NCBI RefSeq assembly: GCF_042242105.1
Contig: NC_092028.1
Location: 9,843,338 to 9,907,337 of the forward strand
Source: Pempheris klunzingeri
Taxonomy: Eukaryota > Chordata > Actinopteri > Acropomatiformes > Pempheridae
Direction: 5' to 3'
Length of the DNA stretch: 64,000 nt
The translations under genes were made by a program, and so were the position numbers. The notes under the pieces are model-generated. The model ran no database searches and was not told the origin of the DNA. It was given only the letters and a program-made list of their open reading frames with translations. Below are positions 12,446 through 25,640 of this stretch, one piece after another. Within the stretch, counting starts at the first letter, position 1. Every line of letters begins with the position of its first letter.

Positions 12446-14764
12446 TTTTGTTGGTGCACATGCACTCATTCTCACATCTTTTAGTTAACAAATGTTTGCC
12501 TGCAAAGCACGAACAAAGAACGAAAGAAAGAAAGAAAGAAAGAAAGAAAGAGAGGAGATCCCCTGCTGGAGTTAACGTACTTCTTCTTTCTGTATATTGG
12601 GCAGTTTGCTTGCTAGGTGATTACAGATTGGGTGTGGTGTGTGAATGACATCACACAACATTACATTTTGGTTGAGCTTTTCTGAGCTAGTGTAGACAGT
12701 CAGAGAGTGTCTCTGATTTAGGTCAAACGTGAACATGGACGTACTTGGATGTAGAAATGGTGCTGGTTGATGCACCAGTAGGAACAATTAAAACCCTCAT
12801 CGGGGGAAAAACTCACCCTTCCTCTTCAGCTATAGAAAGTCATAAACTCCTGTGTGAGGGAGTCGTGAACCTTCTGGTCTCAAACCCGCAAAACGTATGT
12901 GAATTTTGCGAGGTTTGCAAGTTGTAACATTTTTTTTCCCCCAGGAAACTGCAGCACAGAGAGTGTAAAGGGTGGCCCGCACTTTTTATTTGTGGTTTTA
13001 CACCGAATGCTTCTGTTTGTATTTCTCTAAGTTTAAGGAAACATAAAACCTACTATACGCTTGCCAAAGTGGTTTCATATTATATTACTTATGTGATCGC
13101 TTTCACACATTTTAAATCCACTGGTGAATCTTCAACGTAGAGAAAAGACAGAAAACATTTCTTTCACACCTCCCACAGACACACCACACATTGTTTGATA
13201 TGCTGATTCTCCTTTCAGTCTCTACTTTCAGACTACTACTAATTGTTTTCCTTCATCATTAATCCTTCACCATCGGACACGATTGGTTGACTCCACAAGT
13301 GAGAGAGAGGTCTCAAAGAGAAGGGAGGATGACCAAAGTGTCTGACTTACCCCCCCACCCCCACCCACCCACACACACACAAAAACCATACACACAATTG
13401 CATGCATGAGCAAACTTTTTAGTCACAGACAAATTCCATTAATTGCCACTGAGTAACAAACTGATGTCACTGCCAGTGAGCACAGACAATAGCACAGTGA
13501 CAAATATTGGACTGAAATGTCTAATGGCAGGCACACCTGTGAAATGAAAAGGCCGAGAGCAATGCGAATCAGGCCACTGAGAGAAAACAAAGAGAGGATT
13601 TGTTTTTTCAGACTTCCAGCATGTCTTTGTGCCAGTAAAAAAGGGAGAGTATTTCGATGAAGGGTGAAATATTTACGCTGTGCAGCAGCAGCTGTGGCTT
13701 GGCTGTGCTACACTGTGCAGACCAGGCCTGGCCAACAGACAAAACTAGGAAATCAGTTATACTGCAATACGTTGTATTCTCTATCCTGCCCTGTACCCTT
13801 TAAAATAATGCCTGTATATTGCTCTAGTGTAAATACTGTATAGAGGAACTGGCATGTATAAGTTGCAGAGGCCTCTAGTGCCATAACAATGATTTAACTT
13901 GAGAGAGCCTTTCTGAGTTTCTCTGGGTGGAGCAGGTGTTTGCTCTTGCACACCACATAACACATTTATATCACACTTTAGCCCCTCACTTGTGATCTCA
14001 CTTGTGCTTATAGAAATGTGTGAATGCCTTTTGCCTGCAGCTGCAGACAAGACGTGTTTCCATATACTGCAGTTTAAATTCTTATGTAACGGTTAACAAA
14101 TGGTTAAATGTATATTTTTAAAAGGTTTTATGCGGATTAATGTGAATAAAATATCTCAATGATTATAAAACCCGACACATACCCATTTACTAACTATGAG
14201 CTATGAGAACTTTTTAAAAGGTAAAAAGCAGCCACCTTTCCCTTGGGATTCCGGTATATCTTGTGTTAGATAAGCCGATATCAGCAGGTTAAATGACTTG
14301 TTGATCTTAAATATGTAGGGGTCACCAAACACTCAGCTTTATCAAGTTAAAGTTTCCTGTTTTTTCCTCTCATTTGATGTAATTCCTCTTTGCCCATCGC
14401 GTTTGAGTTTTTTTTCCCATGAAAACCAATTTCCTGTCAACCATAAATGCGCTGCATGTTCCTAATGGAGCTGTTTTGTCTTCAGCACAGGGACTCCATC
14501 CTTGTTATCGTCAAATCTACATAAAGTAAAAAGTATTCCCTATCATGTGTAGTACAAGCAAGAATATTCAATAAATGCTGCATGTATGCAGGACAGTAAG
14601 AAATGTGTCATCTTAAGACACAGAATTCAAGGTCTTACAGAAAATACAACCAATTTTAATTTGTAAGTTTTGTTTTAAATGTCAGTGAATTAAAAGAATA
14701 GAATAGAAAAGGTGGAGGGGAAGAAACTTTTTGGAGAGGTAAACAAGCTACAAGTTGACAAGGA
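12446..14764. other. gene-free interval
   Basis: (GAAA)n at 12522 and a C/CA-rich patch at 13351-13380 are the only structures noted. Confidence 0.5.
12522..12551. repeat. (GAAA)n microsatellite
   Basis: About seven perfect GAAA units. Confidence 0.95.
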
Positions 14765-15150
14765 ACATACATTTAAGAAATACATTTCCTCACTTTGTGG
14801 TTGAGAGTTGATGCCAGTCTCATGTCTGGATGGTCATTACTAAGCAACAGCTGGTTAGCTTAGCTTAGCATAAAGTGAATGCACGTTTATTTTTCTCTGT
14901 GTCACAAACTCTCCTGAAATGATTCGTAGTGTTCCTCAGCTGGAGAAGGACTTTACTGAGCATCATCTGAGTGAGGTGTGTGAGGAAGCAACACTGAGGC
15001 GTATGCGCCCACAGAACTTTCACAGGATTAAATTGGACGCCGTGTTTGAACGTGATACCCAGTTGTCCTTATTACATCTATGAGGTGTTATGTACTGGAT
15101 TATTTATTGGTTAGAAACAGTAACTTCCTCCCCTGGTAGCTGATTAGTGA
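14765..15150. mobile_element. fragments of the TTAA-type MITE
   Basis: 14765-14876 matches the left arm (gagagttgatgccagtctca, ggttagcttagcttagcata). 15080-15140 resembles the central segment (gaggtgttatgtactggatt, then cagtaacttcctcccctgg). The DNA between them is not recognisable, so this is either a diverged or a rearranged copy. Confidence 0.5.
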
Positions 15151-17824
15151 GTTTGCCAGTCATTCCAGGCAGAGACGAGTCGAGCTCTACCCTCCTGTGT
15201 GTTTTTTCAGCTTGTTATAAAACCTATTTAAGGGCCTCTGCACACTGAGTGATTCTGGCCGTTTTTGGCCATAACAAACACACCATGCTTTTCTTTTCTT
15301 CTCTTTTATTCCCCAATGACTGGTGCAGGTCATAACATTGCTGTCCAAACCGGCCTCACTGTGTGTCAGAAAATGGGGGATATGTCGACCTTTTCATTTT
15401 CTTTTCCATTGCACAACATGACATTTGATAGAGATAGTTGGATACACGCAGTGCTTTTCTTTCAGTTCCTTATCAAAGCATAAATAATACAGAAATTAAG
15501 AAGGTCATAAACACCTCTGCCTCTTGTCTCGTCATGTTCACAGCCGGAGCCTCCATGTCTGTTTTCACTGTGTGGGAGGATTCCAGTGTTGAGGTTCTCC
15601 TGGGCCTGACTGCCTGTCTCCTGAAGGGACAGACATGTTAACAGCATCGTCGCGCTCCCCTCTGAGGTGGGTGTGTCTGTTTTCTTTCCCATGACTTCAC
15701 TGTTTTCAGTCGTGGTTGTGCTGTTTTGAAGGTCTGTCTGCATCTGGACAACAAGTTGCATCACTGCCGGCTCTACTCCAAGACTAAATATAGCATGTGG
15801 ATGATTAATGTATATCTGAATGTAGTGTTCACTTGTAAACAATTTGCTATGCAGACATGAAACTAAATGAAGAACAGGCCGCAAAGTACAGTGGAAAAGT
15901 ACTGTGAGTGATTTCAGTGGCTTTTACTGTAATTTCCTTCTTTTTTTTAAACAATATTTGAATTGAATTTTGCATCTAAATCACACATACAAATAGCCAT
16001 TAACAATGATAATAATAATAATAATAGTCATTTGATTAAACAATGAAACATGCAATCAGTTTCCACAATCATGAAAGCAAAACAAACATAATATTTCACA
16101 TACTTGTACGTAAAGAAATAATATAAAAACAGAAAACAACAATGTAGAGACACTCAGCAACACTCAGCAATATCAAAATAACAGCAGTAATTTCCTTCTT
16201 AATGCAAATGGTATTCCCGTGAGTACATCCTCTCGGCCGCTGTGCACCAGCCTATTCTCGCATGAAGAACCTCACATTTGTTTGCTTTACCATGAATTTC
16301 TTTGTCTTTCAACCACCACAATCATTTGAGTCGCATTTGTTCCCCATCTTACAAATTTTAGAAAGTAATATAAACTTTAACTGAAAGCCCAGACTTCTTT
16401 CCTGTTCTATCGACTGTTTTGTGTCTAGAGCTGCAGACAGTAATGGGTGGTTAACCACATAAGGGGTCTCACTTCGCACAAGATTACAGTAAAGCAGTGG
16501 ACCTTAGAATTACCCATGCTGCATAACACAACTCAAAAATAACCCCCATCCCAGAGGGCTCAGTTTTAACCTTCTCCACCCACGCTTCCTTTGCCGTTTG
16601 GGGCACTCTAAAGTCCTCAACTAATTAGGACTGAAAAATGCTGCTTGGCTCGGTATTTTGAACAACATCCACTGGGATTCTTACAAGTCTAGATGAAAGA
16701 TGAGAAGGAAAATGAAAGGAAGTGGTAACACTTCTTGCTCTGCATTTTCACAGGAAGTCATTATTTACTAGTTTCTGTATGTCTGTGTAGGGCTGGAATA
16801 GCGTGGGCGTCTCTTGACCCACTAGATTTTTTAATACTGATGCATTTGCTCCCAAAAATCCCCTCATGGCTGAAGCCAGCAGCCAGAATAGTTTTGCTTC
16901 TTTAAGTTTCGCTCTCTGTTTTCCGTTCTTTTCATTAGAATTTGTAAATGTTTTACCTTCTTCAAAAAGCAACTGCTTAGAGACACAGAAGAGAGCAAAC
17001 AGCAGCAATCAGAGGTTTAACCTCCAAAGCCCCTAAAACAATGTTAAAATTCCCATCTCTGCTCTATGTTTGTTGTTTTGCCCAGAGTCACTTGAATAGC
17101 AATTAACACTGCATTGTTTCAACAAGTGATACCACTGACATGCCTTGTGTGTCCAGACAGAGAGATACAGCTATCTAAATTACTGCCTGCTTTCTTGTAG
17201 AGCAGAGAGTGGGATTCCTGAGCCCATTGTTTGGAGGATAGTCCGAGGCCTTGATGTGGGCTCTGGGAGCAGATAAAATGCCCGCAGAAGGATGTGTGTT
17301 TGCTCAATATTGAGAGCAGTTCAGGAAACACATGGCCTCACTGACCACTGATGAGCGCTCTTCATTTCCTCGGATTGTACAGGAAATAAAGCAGATACGC
17401 ACTGCAAACTACCGTCTGCAAGGGGTTTTGTCAGATTGAGTTATGGTTGTGGCAGCAATGCACAGAGTTTCCATTTTTTTGATTTACAGAATTTGTCCAC
17501 GGCCTGAGGTCAAGGGTCGAAGAGTCCTTAACAAGCTCATAAACAGTCAGTATACCAGTTTATTTTCAGTTTATGTTGAAACAACAGATGACTGTGGTCA
17601 TTTGTAGAAGTCACCTTTGAAACAGGCTCGATCCTCATCATCACAAACAGAGAGGATGTTGTATTCAATGAGAGAAAGACACAAAGGATTTAGGCTCAAA
17701 ATAGAGGAAAGTGAGTACTCTTTCTCCTTCGGCTGTGTTGCTTTCTGCTGTTGTCACTGCTTGTAGTCTGTCCACATCCGTAAAGGTCTATGTGGTCGAC
17801 AGCTTGTCACCCTGAGCTGCCTCA
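15151..17824. other. gene-free interval
   Basis: A 140-codon minus frame at 15462-15884 has no recognisable domain. An AT-rich stretch with ATA units lies at 15940-16130. No gene seen. Confidence 0.5.
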
Positions 17825-18080
17825 TTCAACAGTTTGGTCCAGACTGAAATATCTCAACAACTATTGGCTGGGTTGCCATGAAATATGGTACGTACATTCG
17901 TGGTCCCCAGAGGATGAATCCTAATGATGAACCTGACTTTTCCTCTTTTGCCATCACCAGGTCAAAATTTTATATCGTTCTTGTTCTATATTCTGTTTTA
18001 TGCCCAAATACCTGCAAAACGAATGACATTCCCACAGCTGTGCGTAGCATTTAGTGTAAACATATTAACAAGAGATGAAA
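17825..18080 (+). repeat. interspersed repeat, copy B of the same family
   Basis: Recognisable blocks: gaaatatctcaacaactatt, ggttgccatgaaatatggta, cgtggtccccagaggatgaa and aatacctgcaaaacgaatga. Confidence 0.6.
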
Positions 18081-18316
18081 ATAGATTTTAAAAATTGTGA
18101 CATGATTGTTATGGTATAGAGTAAAATAGTTAATCATATATTTTGTCTTTCCCGTGATCAGATGATACATGCACACATTTATATCATCACTTGATCAGCT
18201 GATCATTGAATAGATATGAATCCCTTCTTCACTTCCACAGCTTCAGTGAAATAGAAAGGCTGTAAAGACTCCAGAAAATGGGAGTGAAAAAAGATTGGCT
18301 GCCCTTGTACCCATTA

Positions 18317-18334
18317 CCCCCCACCCCACCCCAC

Positions 18335-18365
<31 letters not shown>
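18317..18365. repeat. (CCCCA)n then (CA)n compound microsatellite
   Basis: Four to five CCCCA units pass directly into about 14 CA units. Confidence 0.95.
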
Positions 18366-18367
<2 letters not shown>

Positions 18368-20689
18368 AGTCTCTTATCATAACTATCAAACACTCATATC
18401 CTCACATTGTCCCAGAGGAAAGCTGACCTCCCAGCTGTAGATATAAACTCGATCCAACCCTCACGTTCCCCCTCCTCCCTCTAAGAAAAAAAGGCCATGG
18501 GGTGACAGGGGTAGAACCACTGCACTCCGCAAAAGTCGTTTCTCCGCCTGAAGATGCTCCCGAGTATCTAAAATGGGAACAAGTTCCCTCCTCTGTCTAT
18601 CCCCTCCACCTCTAGCCTTTGCACACTCTTTTCCTCAGATTTGGGAAGCAGCTGTGGCCTTGTGTGACGTCCTGAGGTTAGCGGAAGGGTTGTGGGGTCA
18701 GTGGAAGGCACAGACGGGGGTGTTTGGATAGGCGCAGGGCCAGGTCTGGGGAAAACAATCTGTACTGTGGAGATGGAACAAGAGACTCTCTTCTGTCTTT
18801 CACGAACTGTTTACTTTCACTAGTCTGCATTTTGCCTTGTCAGTCTCTCTGGTTGTTCTTCTTTTGCGCTTTTACATGATGATTGAAAAAAGTGTCCTTG
18901 TTAACCTCTGGAGTCTGAGCCCTGAGGAATCCCTCATCACTGCTCTTATTAGCGGTCGTTATTAACCACTCATGAATACCAGTGCTGAAAACCTATCATC
19001 ATCACTCACCATTTTCCAGCCTTAATTGAAGAAATCCTATTAAAAATATACCGAGCAACTTACTTCCTTACATCATTGACATGTCAGAGGGATAAGAATG
19101 TATTTTGTTTGATACACAACTTTTTGTTGCTGCAGGCAGCCACACTCCTAATGCTTGAGCCTTAGATGGTGTGTGTGTATTTGTGTTTTTGCTGTACTTT
19201 TGAGAACAACATTGAAATGATGTCCCAGTTCCAAATTATCCTTTCAAATGGCTGAGGCCTTGAGGCAAACGTCATTGGTAAGCTTGCCACAGATGTGCCT
19301 CATACCACTGCTAACATGCAAATGAGTGCAGAATATGATTTCATTTCAAGAGTAAAAGCCCTGTACTGATTGGCTTCCTGCATGCAACTATAGGAAGTGG
19401 TATGCAAGCAAGATATTCATTCCAAAATGTTTGTTTGTTTTAAAGTAGACATTATGCTCATTTTCAGGTTCATACTTGTATTTGGGGACCCATAATATGT
19501 ACCCCGTAACTCTTAATGAAATTTATTCATTTCATCTGTGATATATTAGAATCTCCCAAGTATGACCACACTCTGTTTCCTGTTTAAGAATGAAGATTTG
19601 CTTGTGTGACAGAAACACAAACAGGCTGTATGGGATTCTAAGGTCACAGTAGAGCTGACAGGTATGAGCGTGCAGGGCTTTAGGGTTCCCCAATACACTG
19701 TAAACCTGTTTTCTGCATTTCTTGCTGGAGATACTAAACAGAACATTGTGATTCTTGATAAGATAAGTCAACCAACTCCAAACAAGCCATGTTTCTCTTG
19801 GGGTGCAGGGCCTCTGCATCCTCACTATCACTTCTTCTGTCTTGTGTCATAAGTTAAGTCGTATAACATGACAGGGGAAACTAATCTCACACTCTCAGTT
19901 TGGTAAATATGGGGATTACATTCTTAAATAAACTGTACTTGATTAATGTTTGGTCAAATCCTCTGAGATTACAGGCGCCCCTGTGTACAGGGAACAATGA
20001 GATATCACATAGAGAACAAGAAACAGAACATTGGTTTGAATGTGAAATCCATGCTCTTGCTCGCTCTCTGCAGTGATATAACACTTTGTCTCTTTCTGTG
20101 TTTGGATTCCCATCATCTCTGCCATGATGTTAACAGGCCCCTTGTTTCCTCCTTATAAACTACCCATAAATATTTCCAACTCAACCCAGCAAACTGCATT
20201 AGGAGCTGATGTCAGGGAGATGTTATTACAGCATACTGTGGGAAACGCGTTAGACGCCCAGAACTGAATGCTGGCAACTAAGAGGTGACAGGTAGTGACA
20301 GGACTGCAGCAATCAGGAGTCTCTGGGAATCCTGGGAAAAAAAAATTAAAAACACGGTATGGAAATAATTCTTGCTGAAATAATTACTCACAATAACAGT
20401 AATATCGCTTTGAAGCTCCCTTGTATTATGAGCTAGTTTGCAGAAAGTGTTGGGCATAAGCAACACGAGGTGACCCAGATTGCTGTTTCAGCTTCAGTCA
20501 CATATCAGCTTTCAACCACAATTCTCATAGTCAGAAGACAGACAGCGTGCCACTCTGCTCTGTGGTTTACATTTGAAGTTGGCAAGACAAATCTTGTTTT
20601 TCCTCTTATACGCGTGTTACTGATACTAATCGTACTTATTTCATTCTGGTGTAACTTTCTCTTTGTATGCATTGGCACCTGCTGTTCTG

Positions 20690-20733
20690 TGTGTGTGTTT
20701 GTGTGTGTGTGAGTGTGTGAGAGAGAGAGACTG
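20690..20733. repeat. (GT)n/(GA)n compound microsatellite
   Basis: Interrupted GT units followed by gtgagagagagaga. Confidence 0.85.
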
Positions 20734-21176
20734 AACATCATACCAACAAGCATAGTTTGTGTGTATGCATGAAATCTACCAGAAATGCTAAAATGCAGGA
20801 TTCAAGTTGACTTCAAAACAATTGAACAAAATATGATTCAAACTAAAGAGTGATGTTATGTGTCATCCTCATTTCCGCCGTCAGCTTGTTTTGAATCTTT
20901 CCCAGACTGCCAAGTGGGAGGAATGTTTTTAGAAGTGTTTTAGTGGTGTTTCTGGAGAGTATTTTAGTGTTTCCTATGATGTTTTACAGTTCTGTGCAGC
21001 AGTGGGAGTCTGGGAACTGCTGTGGCAGGAATGTTTGAACTGACCGTGGGCTGTATGTTTGAATAAATGTAATTAAAGCTGACTTGGTTTTTATTATTTT
21101 TTAAGAAGTGGGGAAGTGACAAATGTTTTCCATATATCTATGTTTACATTTTTAAAATTGAATGTGGAAAAACGAC

Positions 21177-21790
21177 ACAAGTCCTCTTCTCTACTAAACA
21201 TAGTCCATATTGTGCCAAAGGTTATTTTTACGCAAAGAGTAAGAATCAGGATGCACTACATGCTGCATTTTGGTTAGTTAGGTAAACAGTTTGGTTAGTT
21301 TCTGTGCAGCAGAAAACCAATGAACTCAGCAAAAAGTCCCCCTCCTGTTTACTAATGCAGCACGCAGAGAAACATTTCACAACATTTCATTAATTTGGAG
21401 TCCAATATTCACTCTCCTCTGAGCTCTGTTTTTGGCTCCACCAACTCCTGAGAAAAAAATCAATTTTTTTTCCGCTAAATGCTCCACTGTGTGGTTTGGT
21501 GCTGGGCAAGTAATGCACAGTGGGATTATTAAAGCTTTTTCACAGAAAACAGCCGCCAGCTCCGACGAGAAACGATGCTGATGAGAGCTGTGAGAGTGAA
21601 CCAAAACAGTAGAGCGCCAGAAAACCAAAACATTGAGCTGAAGGATGCTGAAAGACTATGTAGAGCTGAGATGGACTGTCGAATCTGGCGATAATTCCCT
21701 TTGGGTTCATTACTACAAGAAACCCATTTCACATTAAACACAGTCAAGTAGTCTATTTTTAATACAAAATATTGATAAGTGCAGCTTTAA
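21177..21790 (-). repeat. probable interspersed teleost repeat
   Basis: Segments ctctgagctctgtttttggc, gctaaatgctccactgtgtg, gtgagagtgaaccaaaacag and tgctgaaagactatgtagag match a pattern I recall as repetitive across teleosts. No coding capacity; family not named. Confidence 0.45.
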
Positions 21791-23585
21791 TGGCCTTTAC
21801 CAAGCCAGTGTATTCTTTAACTGGCTTTATGTAGATACCCTCAATTAAGAACACAGACTTAGTATCCTGTGGTGATGCCATCTTGCCTGAAGGTGAAAAC
21901 CCCCTACATTTACTATGGTAATGTACTCTGACCACAGGGGGGTGGAACGGTCCCTCTGAGCTAAATAGAAACCCTACGACTCTAATCTGATGTTTAAAAT
22001 CTTGGTTCTCATGGAGTCAACCACTGCTTCACTGAGCACATTTTAAATCCTTCATATTGTATGTTTAATTCTGAATAGTGATAAAAAAAACAAAAAACAT
22101 TTTGCATAGTGATATCAGTCCTTGGCATTGTAGGGCTTTGTTCTTGATCGACGTCTAACTGTAATTAAAGCTGTCTGATAAGCATTAAAATCACCAACAC
22201 TGACAATCAAATGGTCAGCTATTATAAATAAATCTTTATCTTAAATTATCAGCATTGTCATTTGTGCCACATGCATTGTTTAGTTCTGTCGAAAGCCATT
22301 CTGATACGCTGCCAGTCCTGACTCAACAGTTTCTACATCCTGCCTACCAAAAGTCTCTGAATGCCATCTTCAGCTCAGTCAGAAACGTTAGTAGGTTGAA
22401 TCGTTTGTACAAGCAACAGACCGCCAAGTGCAGACAGCAGGACTACAGAGTTGTTTGCCAGTCATTGTGCTGCTGTTGAGCACAGTCCCCCCACTGTCCA
22501 CTATTGTTTTTAGTCTCTTTAAAGCTTAATGAACCCAAACCTCAAACTTTCAGCACAACAGAGTCCACAGTGTGCATCCCAACCACAATTTTATTATTGT
22601 TTTGTCTTTTTCCTTCCCTGACTACACAGCCCGGGGCGACCCGACTGAACGAGGCCCTGGGCTTTTACGGTGGTGCCTTTGCTTTGAGAGTTTCTGAATA
22701 CCGTGGGTGGGAAAACAAAGAGAGAGACAGCGGGAAAAAGAAGGGAAAGAGGAAAAAAAAGAGGGTTTAAAATGTGGGAGCAAGAAGAAGAGAGAAAGCC
22801 AAAGAAAGCTCTCAGACATATTACTTTTGTCACCACTGGGCCCCTCTACATCTCTTTAATGTATCTGCTCCAGTTTAAAAAGTTAAAAGGAAGGGAGCCC
22901 AAATCCTTAAAAGTTTGCCTCGACCCTGCCACAGTGTCAGTGGTTCACTGCTTTCGATGACTTCCACAAGTCCAGATGGTGGACAATGAGGAGAGCATGT
23001 TAGCCATCTGTGTCACAGTGAGGAGGAGAGATGTACTTTTATGAAAAATGTGGAGTTCAGCCGGGGGGCTGCGGAGGCCTGAGGGGGTCTGTGGACACTT
23101 AGGAGGGGTTGTGTGAAACGGGTGCCTCCCTCTCCCGTGGTTGTGCGTGGGAGGGAGGTCACGGACCCACCCTCCCTATTGAGGGCACGGGCTGACGAGG
23201 AGAAAATAACAGGCTGAAGCGGCCCGAGGCGAACACTGCATCGCCACCCTCTAATCACAGTCACCTCACTCACATATGGACTAAAAGTATACACTGTACA
23301 TGCACATACAATGAAACACAGCAGCATGTACAGTACACCCTGAAAACATATGCCTGCATCGTAAAAACAAATTCCAGACTGCATAGAGTTTGTAAAGCAC
23401 AAAATTCCTGACCACACCAGCATTTAAAGCAACTTAGCAGCAAAATCAATTAATTCCAATGGAAGTAAATTAAAGTATAGTTGCACTGAGTTAAACGTCG
23501 GTGAACTTTGACATGGGCATCTGACATGACCTTGACACTGCTGAGGAAACAGTGAGCCTAAACCTCCTGGGGGCCTACTGTCCTG

Positions 23586-23683
23586 CATGTTTCCCTGCTC
23601 CGACACTCCTGATTCGAATTATCTGCAGTAGCCTGATGACAAGCCATTCATTTGAATCAAGTGTGTCGGAGCTGGGAAACATG
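23586..23683. repeat. inverted repeat pair, 21-bp arms with one mismatch
   Basis: CATGTTTCCCTGCTCCGACAC at 23586-23606 pairs with 23663-23683 (one mismatch). An inner pair, gattcgaat and atttgaatc, extends the foldback. It looks like the core of a palindromic MITE-like repeat. Confidence 0.8.
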
Positions 23684-24411
23684 ACGTGATGTAAGTGAGT
23701 GCAAAAATACACCTGATGGAGCTGTGTTTTGGGAGTCTGCCTCCACCTGTCAGACACAACAGTCAGCCCGCTATGGAGGAGACTGCAGTTCCCCTGGTCA
23801 CTGAGCAGGAAATCATATAAGCCATAGTGATGGAACGGAACTCTAACTTAAATAAGCCCGTCTCGTCCTTTATCTGCCTTTATGGAGTACCCCACAGGCC
23901 TTAATGTTGAATATGTGTCCATTTGTGCACACAGAAGCACAATCACACACACATTCCTCCAAACCTCACTGGTTCAATTTGTCCCACTTTAACAACACGT
24001 TCTTCAAAAGTGAGAGAAGACAGAGCGCAGACCTTTAAATAGACCGCTGGGATTGAAACATCACATACATGTCACCATACTGTGGTCAGAGGAAATATTT
24101 TGCATTGACATGGTTGATAAATAGCCACACAGACATCAAATAGATTTGGTTTATTTGAACTTTTGGTCTGTTTTACTTCCCTTTCACATGACTCATAAAG
24201 TCAGGGCTTTAAGACAGAAAAGACGGGGGGAAAAAAAGAGATTCTGGCTTTTCACAAAGCTCGAGTTGCACAAAAGAAAGAATTTAGTAGAAAACATGTA
24301 GATCACATATAGCTGGTGCAGCATGTGAGGGATTTTAGTAGCGTGTGATTGAGGCTTTGCTGCCAAGCACAAAGGGGGCAGGAGGGTAAAAGAACAGATT
24401 TTCTTTGGTTA

Positions 24412-24437
24412 TGTGTGTGTGTGTGTGTGTGTGTGTG
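24412..24437. repeat. (GT)n microsatellite
   Basis: Thirteen perfect TG/GT units. Confidence 0.95.
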
Positions 24438-25304
24438 GCTGCATGTGCTTGGTGTGTCTTGAGGACAGATGAAATAGAGTTGGTTTTGTTTGAAAAGCGT
24501 AGCTTGGATTGATTCGTGACTTTCCCCACTTGCAGCTGAGAGCTGCTCGGTAAAATCAATTTTAGTCTGTGACCACTTGAACAGGCTGGACAGTTTCACA
24601 CACTGCGTGCATCATCAACTCCTATAAGATGATTTATTTCAGCTCAGGTCCAGCCTGACGTCTTTATTGTCAACATTTAACATGAACAGTTAACATGAAC
24701 GTTTTCACTTTTTTTCTGCCTCAGGGCTCAAACTTCCAAAGAAGACATCATGAGGTCAGTGGCAACATGACTGCACTCGTAGTGCGTGTGTGCGTGTGTG
24801 CGCAAGTGTGTGTGTCAGTGTTTCAGTCCAACGTGATCAAATCAAGCCACAGTGAGGTTCACACTATAGGAATTCTCCTCTGATCCATGGGGAAGATTTA
24901 TGGGTACCAGGAGTGCAGGGGGCCATTCAATGTCTTCATTGTGCTGTGAACATGTGTGCTGTGGTATTGGGTGAAGGAGGTACATGTATATGGGGCAATA
25001 ATCCCCTATCTAAAAGGATAAAACAGACGCATGCGCATGTAAACCTGGACACAATAAAATACCTTCACACATCAGAATCAAAAGCTCTTTGTGCCATTGT
25101 GGCTTTGCTGTCATACACATGTGTTGAACATGATAATAGTAATGTGATGCAAACTGGTACAACAGTGATCCAATTAATACTAGCTTGTGAAATGGAATAA
25201 TTGGAATGCCACGATATTATAATAGGATTCATCTCCACAAAATGAATCCTACTGACTTCTCATGATTTTTTAACTAACAACGCCATGAGCATGATTTTCT
25301 TGGT

Positions 25305-25640
25305 TTAGAGTGAAACTATCTTGACAACTATTTGATGGATTGCTCGTGAAATTTGCAACAGATATCCGTGATTCCCAGACAATTAAGTTGTAAAAGCCAG
25401 ACAAGACTGTGATGATCCTCTGATCTATCTAGCGCCATCGTCAGTTCACAATTTTAATTAAGTTTTTGACCAAACACCTGAAAAACTGATGACACCAAAC
25501 ACATGTTAGCATGCTAACATGCTAAACTAAGATTGTGACTCTTACGCCTGCTGAATATCGCTATGTTAGCATTGTTGCTGTGAGCATGTTAGCATGTCAA
25601 TGTAAGAATTTAATGCTGTAAACTCTTCTTCTTGTCATAC
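25305..25640 (+). repeat. interspersed repeat, copy C of the same family
   Basis: Blocks ttgacaactatttgatggat, tgctcgtgaaatttgcaaca, gaccaaacacctgaaaaact and several gttagcatg units. An 18-bp perfect palindrome lies at 25503-25520. Confidence 0.65.

Larger units (their letters stand above)
18081..21176. other. gene-free interval
   Basis: It holds the compound CCCCA/CA tract at 18317. A short segment at 19445-19490 (attatgctcattttcaggtt) resembles a common fish repeat. Otherwise unrecognised. Confidence 0.5.
21791..25304. other. gene-free interval
   Basis: It contains a polypurine patch at 22711-22761, a GC-rich segment at 23050-23250, and the inverted repeat at 23586-23683. No coding exon with splice support was found. 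Confidence 0.5.

Noticed and set aside
15462..15884. 140-codon minus-strand frame
   Set aside because: No recognisable domain or conserved block, and composition like the surrounding intergenic DNA.
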